This document shows positions 6,442 through 10,612 of a stretch of 10,612 nucleotides of DNA, one piece after another; position 1 is the stretch's first letter, and every line of letters begins with the position of its first letter. The position numbers and the translations under genes are program-made. The stretch comes from UBA2862 sp045637485. GTDB lineage: Bacteria > Bacillota > Clostridia > Christensenellales > Aristaeellaceae. The notes beneath the pieces are model-generated. The model saw only the letters and a list, made by a program, of their open reading frames with translations, was not told the DNA's origin and made no database searches. Where the stretch lies: positions 1 to 10,612 of the forward strand of contig JAZTZK010000137.1 of assembly GCA_045637485.1 (NCBI GenBank), given 5' to 3'.

Positions 6442-8433
6442 ATGAATCCAGTTACGATCCCGGATCTGATGGATATCGCCTTTGTTTCCGGCCCCGTATT
6501 GAGCCCGGATTGCAATCGGGCCGCCTACGTGACAAAACGGCAGAACCATAAGAAGAATATATATGACACCTTCATTCACCTGCTGGATTGCGAAACCGGA
6601 GTATCCCGCCAGCTGACCTATGACGGAAAAGCCTCTGATCCAGTGTGGGAGGACGGGCATACCTTGCTGTTCTCGGCCGAGCGGGGCGAGGACGACAAGC
6701 CGAAGAAGCACGGGAAGAAGACGGTGTTCTATCGCCTGGACGTGGATGGCGGCGAGGCGCGCCGCGCTTTTGAGCTGCCGATGGATGTGAGCGATATACG
6801 GAACCTGGGCGACGGACGCTTTGTCATTCTCGCCGAGGTGGACCTGAATGCGCCGTCCGGGGAGCTGGACGAGACCCAACGGGAGGACTGGGAGAACTGC
6901 CACGTCATCGAGGAGATTCCTCTGTGGGCCAACGGCAGGCGCTTTGTCTCCCGGCTGCGCGCTTCGCTGTTTCTGTTTGACCCGCGTGACGGTGCGTATA
7001 GGAAGCTGACGCCGGACTTCTTCAATGTTAAGGTATTTGATGTGAAGGACGGCAAGATACTGTATGCAGGCTGCGAGTACCGGGATGTGATTTCGTCATA
7101 CAGCGAAGTACGGCTCTATGATCTGCATGTCGATGAGGACCGCGTTCTGGTGAAGCCGGGGCGCTATCATGTGGGCGAAGCGCTGTTGACCGAAGGCGGG
7201 GCCGTGCTGTCGATGAGCAGCCTCGAGCCCTGGGGCACAGGCCAGTACCACGACTGGTACCGGTGTGACACCGCCACCGGCGAAATCACGATGGCGGCGG
7301 CCATGGATCGCTGTATCGGCTGCGCCGGGGTGACGGACATCGTCAATGGCAGCGGAAAATCTGCCATAGCGGCAAACGGTTGTGTCTGGTTCATCGCCCA
7401 ACGGGAATATCGCGCGGAGGTATGCCGATTAAACGCCGATAACACCGTGGACACGGTAGCGCCCTTCGAGGGCACCGCGCTGTGGCTGGACACGGACGGG
7501 GAGCGCGTGCTGTTCACCGCCTGCGCGCCGAACGGACTGACCGAGCTGTACACCGTCAGGGAAGGCGAAATCGCAAAACTCACGGACCACAACGACGCTT
7601 TCCTGAACGGCCACGACGTGGCGCAGGTCGAATACATGCCATTCACCAACGCCGATGGCCATAGCATCGACGGGTGGGTGCTTAAGCCCGCGGACTTCGA
7701 CGCTGATAAGCAGTATCCCGGGGTGCTGGAAATCCATGGCGGTCCCAGGTGCGCCTACGGCACGCCCTTCGTGCACGAGATGCAGGCGCTCTGCGGCGCG
7801 GGCTACGTGGTGTTCTTCTGCAATCCCCGGGGCAGCGAGGGCTACGGCGAGGCCTTCGCAGATCTGCGGGGCAGATACGGAGACATCGACTACGCGGACC
7901 TGATGGCCTTTACCGACCACGTCCTCGAGGCCGTGCCCCAGCTGGATGCCGCGCGGCTCGCGGCCTGCGGCGGCTCCTACGGCGGCTTCATGTGCAATTG
8001 GATTGAAGGCCACACCGGGCGGTTCGCGGCCTTGGCCTCTCAACGGTCGATATCAAACTGGGTGTCGGACTACGGCTCCAGCGAGATCGGCCTCACCTTC
8101 GATGTCAACGCGCTGGGCGGCGACCCCTGGTCGTGCCATGAGGCGATGTGGAACCAATCGCCGCTGAAGTACGCCGATCGGGCGAAGACGCCGATACTGT
8201 TTATCCACTCCCTCCAGGACTACAACTGTACCGTGGACCAGGGCATCGAGATGTTTACCGCGATGAAGCGCTTCGGCGTGCCCGCCCGCATGTGCCTGTT
8301 CGAGGGGGAGAACCACTCCCTGTCCCGCTCCGGCAAGCCGCGCCATCGAATACGCAGGTTGGAGGAGATCTTCAGCTGGTTCGGGAAATACCTGAAACCT
8401 GCCCGGGACGATCAGGCACATTCCGCAGATTAG
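6442..8433 (+). CDS. S9-family serine peptidase (acylaminoacyl-peptidase / prolyl oligopeptidase type)
   Basis: A 663-residue protein with the S9 layout: an N-terminal beta-propeller-like region (about 15-395, with WD40/TolB-like repeats such as SPDCNRAAYV and RQLTYDGKASDPVW) and a C-terminal alpha/beta hydrolase domain (about 400-650). The nucleophile is S512 in GGSYGGF; the expected triad partners are D593 (HSLQDYNC) and H625 (GENHSLS). The oxyanion-side motif HGGPRCAYG (432-440) is also present. Such enzymes cut short peptides or remove acylated or other N-terminal residues. No signal peptide is visible, so it is probably cytoplasmic and used in peptide turnover. It has 18 cysteines, including a CIGC motif (291-294). 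AAGGAG (6427-6432) lies nine bases before the start. The MBL gene follows after 37 bases and probably shares its transcript. Exact cleavage preference is not readable. Confidence 0.92.
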   Translation: MNPVTIPDLMDIAFVSGPVLSPDCNRAAYVTKRQNHKKNIYDTFIHLLDCETGVSRQLTYDGKASDPVWEDGHTLLFSAERGEDDKPKKHGKKTVFYRLDVDGGEARRAFELPMDVSDIRNLGDGRFVILAEVDLNAPSGELDETQREDWENCHVIEEIPLWANGRRFVSRLRASLFLFDPRDGAYRKLTPDFFNVKVFDVKDGKILYAGCEYRDVISSYSEVRLYDLHVDEDRVLVKPGRYHVGEALLTEGGAVLSMSSLEPWGTGQYHDWYRCDTATGEITMAAAMDRCIGCAGVTDIVNGSGKSAIAANGCVWFIAQREYRAEVCRLNADNTVDTVAPFEGTALWLDTDGERVLFTACAPNGLTELYTVREGEIAKLTDHNDAFLNGHDVAQVEYMPFTNADGHSIDGWVLKPADFDADKQYPGVLEIHGGPRCAYGTPFVHEMQALCGAGYVVFFCNPRGSEGYGEAFADLRGRYGDIDYADLMAFTDHVLEAVPQLDAARLAACGGSYGGFMCNWIEGHTGRFAALASQRSISNWVSDYGSSEIGLTFDVNALGGDPWSCHEAMWNQSPLKYADRAKTPILFIHSLQDYNCTVDQGIEMFTAMKRFGVPARMCLFEGENHSLSRSGKPRHRIRRLEEIFSWFGKYLKPARDDQAHSAD

Positions 8434-8470
8434 TTGGGTTTGTTTCCTTATCCGCTTTGGAGGAAGAGCT

Positions 8471-9382
8471 ATGAGCAAAGAGAACAGAGGAATTCCGGGG
8501 GCCTGCGTGTCGATGCGCTGGTACGAGTGTGCTCCGGGCATTTTTGAAATCGACGAATTCGACTGCGCCAGCTGCTTTCTCGTCGTCGGAGAGAAAGCGG
8601 CGCTGCTGATCGACACCGGCGTCGGAATCGGTGATTTGAAGTGGCTGGTGGAAAACGAGCTGACGGACAAGCCCTATGAGGTATTGGCCACCCATAATCA
8701 CGGCGACCATATCGGCGGCGCAGGGTGGTTTGATGACATCTGGATCCATCCGGCAGACGCGAACTGGAAGCACGACCATACCGAACCGACCCTGGCGTTT
8801 CGCAGGGAATATGCGGCGCTGATACGCAGGCGCGAGGGGAAGGTCTACGACTACGATCCGGACGCAGATATTCGCCCCTGGCCAAAGGAGCCGACTTTTC
8901 GCGCCGTCACGGATGGCCAGCGGTTCGAGCTGGGCGGACGTACGGTCACGGCGTACCATTGCCCGGGCCATACCCCCGGAGAGCTGGTGCTGGCGGACAG
9001 CCTGACGAAGACTCTGCTGTGCGGGGACGCCTGCAACTGCAACTGGCTGCTGAACGGCACGCTGTCGCCTACGCTGCGGGGCTGCATCGAGATAGCGCTG
9101 GAGGCCCTTCGGCGCATCACGGCCATGCAGGGAAAGGCGTACGATCCTGAGAAGGTCTACAACTTCCACCACGATTTCAGGCCGGTGGGGAAGCCCCTCG
9201 CCCCCAACGTGCTGCCCGACCTGGTCGCCTGTCTTAATTCCCTGCTGAAAGGGACGGCTCGCTTTGAACGTATGCCGGACCCGTTGTCGCCCACCGGAGG
9301 GGACAGGAGCGTGGCCCGTTACGCAGATGTGATGGTTTCCTGCATGAACGTGGATTTGGAGAAGGGGATGGGCGGGGAATAG
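8471..9382 (+). CDS. Metallo-beta-lactamase-fold hydrolase
   Basis: A 303-residue protein of the MBL superfamily. The metal-binding motif HNHGDH is complete (H75, H77, D79, H80). Later ligands are H167 in CPGHTPGE, D186 in LLCGDAC and a histidine in NFHHDF (233 or 234), so a two-metal (usually zinc or iron) site is expected. The N-terminal strands (GIFEIDEFDCASCFLVVG, then AALLIDTGVG) are standard for the fold. Relatives include glyoxalase II-like thioester hydrolases and many uncharacterised enzymes; nothing here fixes the substrate, and the middle insertion (about residues 95-140, rich in charged and aromatic residues) is not diagnostic. No signal peptide is seen. GGAGGA at 8459-8464 lies six bases before the ATG. 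Its closeness to the peptidase gene suggests co-expression. The stop is 105 bases before polA, which has its own promoter. Confidence 0.9.
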   Translation: MSKENRGIPGACVSMRWYECAPGIFEIDEFDCASCFLVVGEKAALLIDTGVGIGDLKWLVENELTDKPYEVLATHNHGDHIGGAGWFDDIWIHPADANWKHDHTEPTLAFRREYAALIRRREGKVYDYDPDADIRPWPKEPTFRAVTDGQRFELGGRTVTAYHCPGHTPGELVLADSLTKTLLCGDACNCNWLLNGTLSPTLRGCIEIALEALRRITAMQGKAYDPEKVYNFHHDFRPVGKPLAPNVLPDLVACLNSLLKGTARFERMPDPLSPTGGDRSVARYADVMVSCMNVDLEKGMGGE

Positions 9383-9403
9383 GAATGTGTTTTAGGGCAG
9401 CAT

Positions 9404-9432
9404 TTGTTTTTTTCCCAAGGATGTGATATAAT
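9404..9432 (+). promoter_or_regulatory. Probable SigA-type promoter for polA
   Basis: A perfect TATAAT at 9427-9432 is preceded by TG one base upstream (9424-9425), an extended -10. A partial -35 (TTGTTT, 9404-9409, three of six bases) sits at the ideal 17-base spacing. The start of transcription would be near 9439, leaving a leader of about 50 bases. The AT-rich stretch stands out from its GC-rich surroundings. Confidence 0.75.
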
Positions 9433-9450
9433 AAAATAGATATTGTGTAT

Positions 9451-9466
9451 CCTGCCCCAGGGCAGG
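9451..9466 (+). repeat. Leader hairpin between polA promoter and ribosome binding site
   Basis: CCTGCC and GGCAGG pair around a CCAG loop (six GC-rich base pairs). It lies about 12 bases after the predicted transcript start and five bases before the AAAGGAGAG ribosome binding site (9471-9479). It could protect the 5' end of the mRNA or tune translation. No T-run follows, so it is not a terminator. Confidence 0.55.
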
Positions 9467-9487
9467 CGGCAAAGGAGAGTGCGCTAC

Positions 9488-10612
9488 ATGGCTGAGAAGA
9501 TCGTCATACTGGATGGATACAGCCTGATGTACCGGGCGTTTCACGCGCTGCAAACCCCGATGACCGCACCGGACGGCACCCCCACCAATGCGGTGCACGG
9601 GTTTGTGATGATGCTGCTGAAGGTGATCGAGGACGAACGCCCGGACAGCCTGGCCGTGGCCTTCGACATGCACGCGCCTACCTTCAGGGCGAAGCTTTAC
9701 GATGGCTACAAGGCCACGCGCAAGCCCATGCCGGATGAACTGCGGGCCCAGGATCCGGTGATCCGCGAGCTGATTGGTGAGATGGGCATACCGATCCTCG
9801 AAGTCGAGGGCTACGAGGCGGACGACATATTGGGGACCGTTTCCCAATATTGCGAGCACGAGGGCCTGGAAGCGTTGCTGGTCACCGGCGACCGGGATTC
9901 CTTTCAGCTGTCAGGGCCGCGGACGACGATACTCTACACCAAGAAGGGCATCACCGACACGGTGCGGGTAAACCCGGAATACATCCGTCAGACCTATGGC
10001 ATCGAGCCTATCCAGCTGATCGACGTGAAGAGCCTGATGGGCGATGCTTCCGACAACATTCCCGGCGTTCCCGGGGTGGGGGAGAAGACGGCGCTGAAGC
10101 TGGTGCAGCAGTACGGCAGTCTGTCGGCGGTGTTGGATGCCGCGCCCACGGAGCAGAAGGGCAAACTGCGGGAGCGGCTGATCGAGGGCCGGGCGCTGGC
10201 GGAGATGAGCTATACCCTGGCAAAGATCGACAGAAACGCGCCTGTAAACGTCGATCCCGAAGCCTGGAGGCTGGGCGATATCACCGGCGCGCTGCCCCGC
10301 CTGAGAGAGCTGCGCATGAACGCCGCGCTCAGGAGACTGACGGACGTGGCGAGCGCCTTCGCGCCTATAGAAAGCCGGACGGTTGCGTCAACGGAACCCG
10401 TCGAGGCCGAAACGCTGCCAAAGGTCGAATCCTTCAACGCACGGGACGACCTGGCCGGGCGTATTATGCCACTGGCCGGTACGGCGAAGTGGGCGGCGTT
10501 CCACCTGGACGACCGATTCACGGTGGCCACCGATACGGCGCGCCTGTCCATGCCCATGGGCGGCGACCTGCTCTCGCCCGGCATCACGAGCGATGAGGCC
10601 TGGGAGGCGGCA
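9488..10612 (+). CDS. polA: DNA polymerase I, N-terminal part (cut by the right edge)
   Basis: The frame is open from ATG 9488 to the window end, 375 codons of an enzyme usually near 850-900 residues. The 5'-3' exonuclease (FEN-like) domain is complete: D9 in ILDGYSLMYRAFHAL, D60 in AFDMHAPTFR, E110/D112/D113 in GYEADDIL, D135/D137 in TGDRDSFQL, D186 and D189 in GDASDN, followed by the helix-hairpin-helix GVPGVGEKTA (193-202). It removes RNA primers and damaged strands, with gap filling by the missing polymerase domain. From about residue 312 the 3'-5' exonuclease-like domain begins. Where E. coli has the DxE motif (FDTET), this protein has FHLDD (338-342), so proofreading is probably lost, as in other Bacillota. 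AAAGGAGAG (9471-9479) precedes the start by eight bases. The gene has its own promoter. Confidence 0.95.
   Translation, partial: MAEKIVILDGYSLMYRAFHALQTPMTAPDGTPTNAVHGFVMMLLKVIEDERPDSLAVAFDMHAPTFRAKLYDGYKATRKPMPDELRAQDPVIRELIGEMGIPILEVEGYEADDILGTVSQYCEHEGLEALLVTGDRDSFQLSGPRTTILYTKKGITDTVRVNPEYIRQTYGIEPIQLIDVKSLMGDASDNIPGVPGVGEKTALKLVQQYGSLSAVLDAAPTEQKGKLRERLIEGRALAEMSYTLAKIDRNAPVNVDPEAWRLGDITGALPRLRELRMNAALRRLTDVASAFAPIESRTVASTEPVEAETLPKVESFNARDDLAGRIMPLAGTAKWAAFHLDDRFTVATDTARLSMPMGGDLLSPGITSDEAWEAA

Noticed and set aside
9392..9859. Minus-strand open frame of 155 codons over the polA promoter and start
   Set aside because: It runs opposite the conserved polA N-terminus and a strong + strand promoter, and its product has no recognisable motif.

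Overview
The window looks like chromosomal DNA from a GC-rich member of the Bacillota (Clostridia-like). This is inferred from strong GGAGG-type ribosome binding sites before most genes, a DNA polymerase I apparently lacking the first proofreading motif, an ECF-S-like sensor fused to an HD-GYP domain, and a cysteine-rich cytoplasmic proteome typical of anaerobes. No species can be named. All eight genes lie on the + strand. The first is cut by the left edge and the last by the right edge. I see no RNA gene, insertion sequence, CRISPR array or phage gene.

Layout. (1) Positions 2-832: the end of a protein with at least two thioredoxin-like (TlpA/ResA-type) domains, encoded by nearly identical 316-base direct repeats. 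(2) 885-1487: a Nudix hydrolase. (3) 1502-2383: a PPK2-family polyphosphate kinase only 14 bases downstream, so probably co-transcribed with the Nudix gene. (4) 2516-3901: a MATE-family multidrug/Na+ or H+ antiporter. (5) 4015-6180: a large membrane sensor with an ECF-S-like N-terminal region, a periplasmic Cache/PDC-like region, a HAMP-like linker and an intact HD-GYP cyclic-di-GMP phosphodiesterase domain. (6) 6181-6441: a 261-base gap with a perfect 16-bp stem hairpin and a smaller inverted repeat. (7) 6442-8433: an S9-family (acylaminoacyl-peptidase-like) serine peptidase. (8) 8471-9382: a metallo-beta-lactamase-fold hydrolase, likely in the same transcript as the peptidase. (9) 9383-9487: a clear sigma-70/SigA promoter and a small leader hairpin. 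(10) 9488 to the end: the N-terminal 375 codons of polA.

How the genes relate. Most are single-function housekeeping or stress genes rather than one pathway. The Nudix and PPK2 pair may act together on nucleotides or polyphosphate, and the peptidase and MBL hydrolase form a possible two-gene unit. polA has its own promoter. No clearly new multi-gene system is visible. The most unusual items are the recently duplicated or homogenised thioredoxin domain, the architecture of the HD-GYP sensor, and the long hairpin after it.
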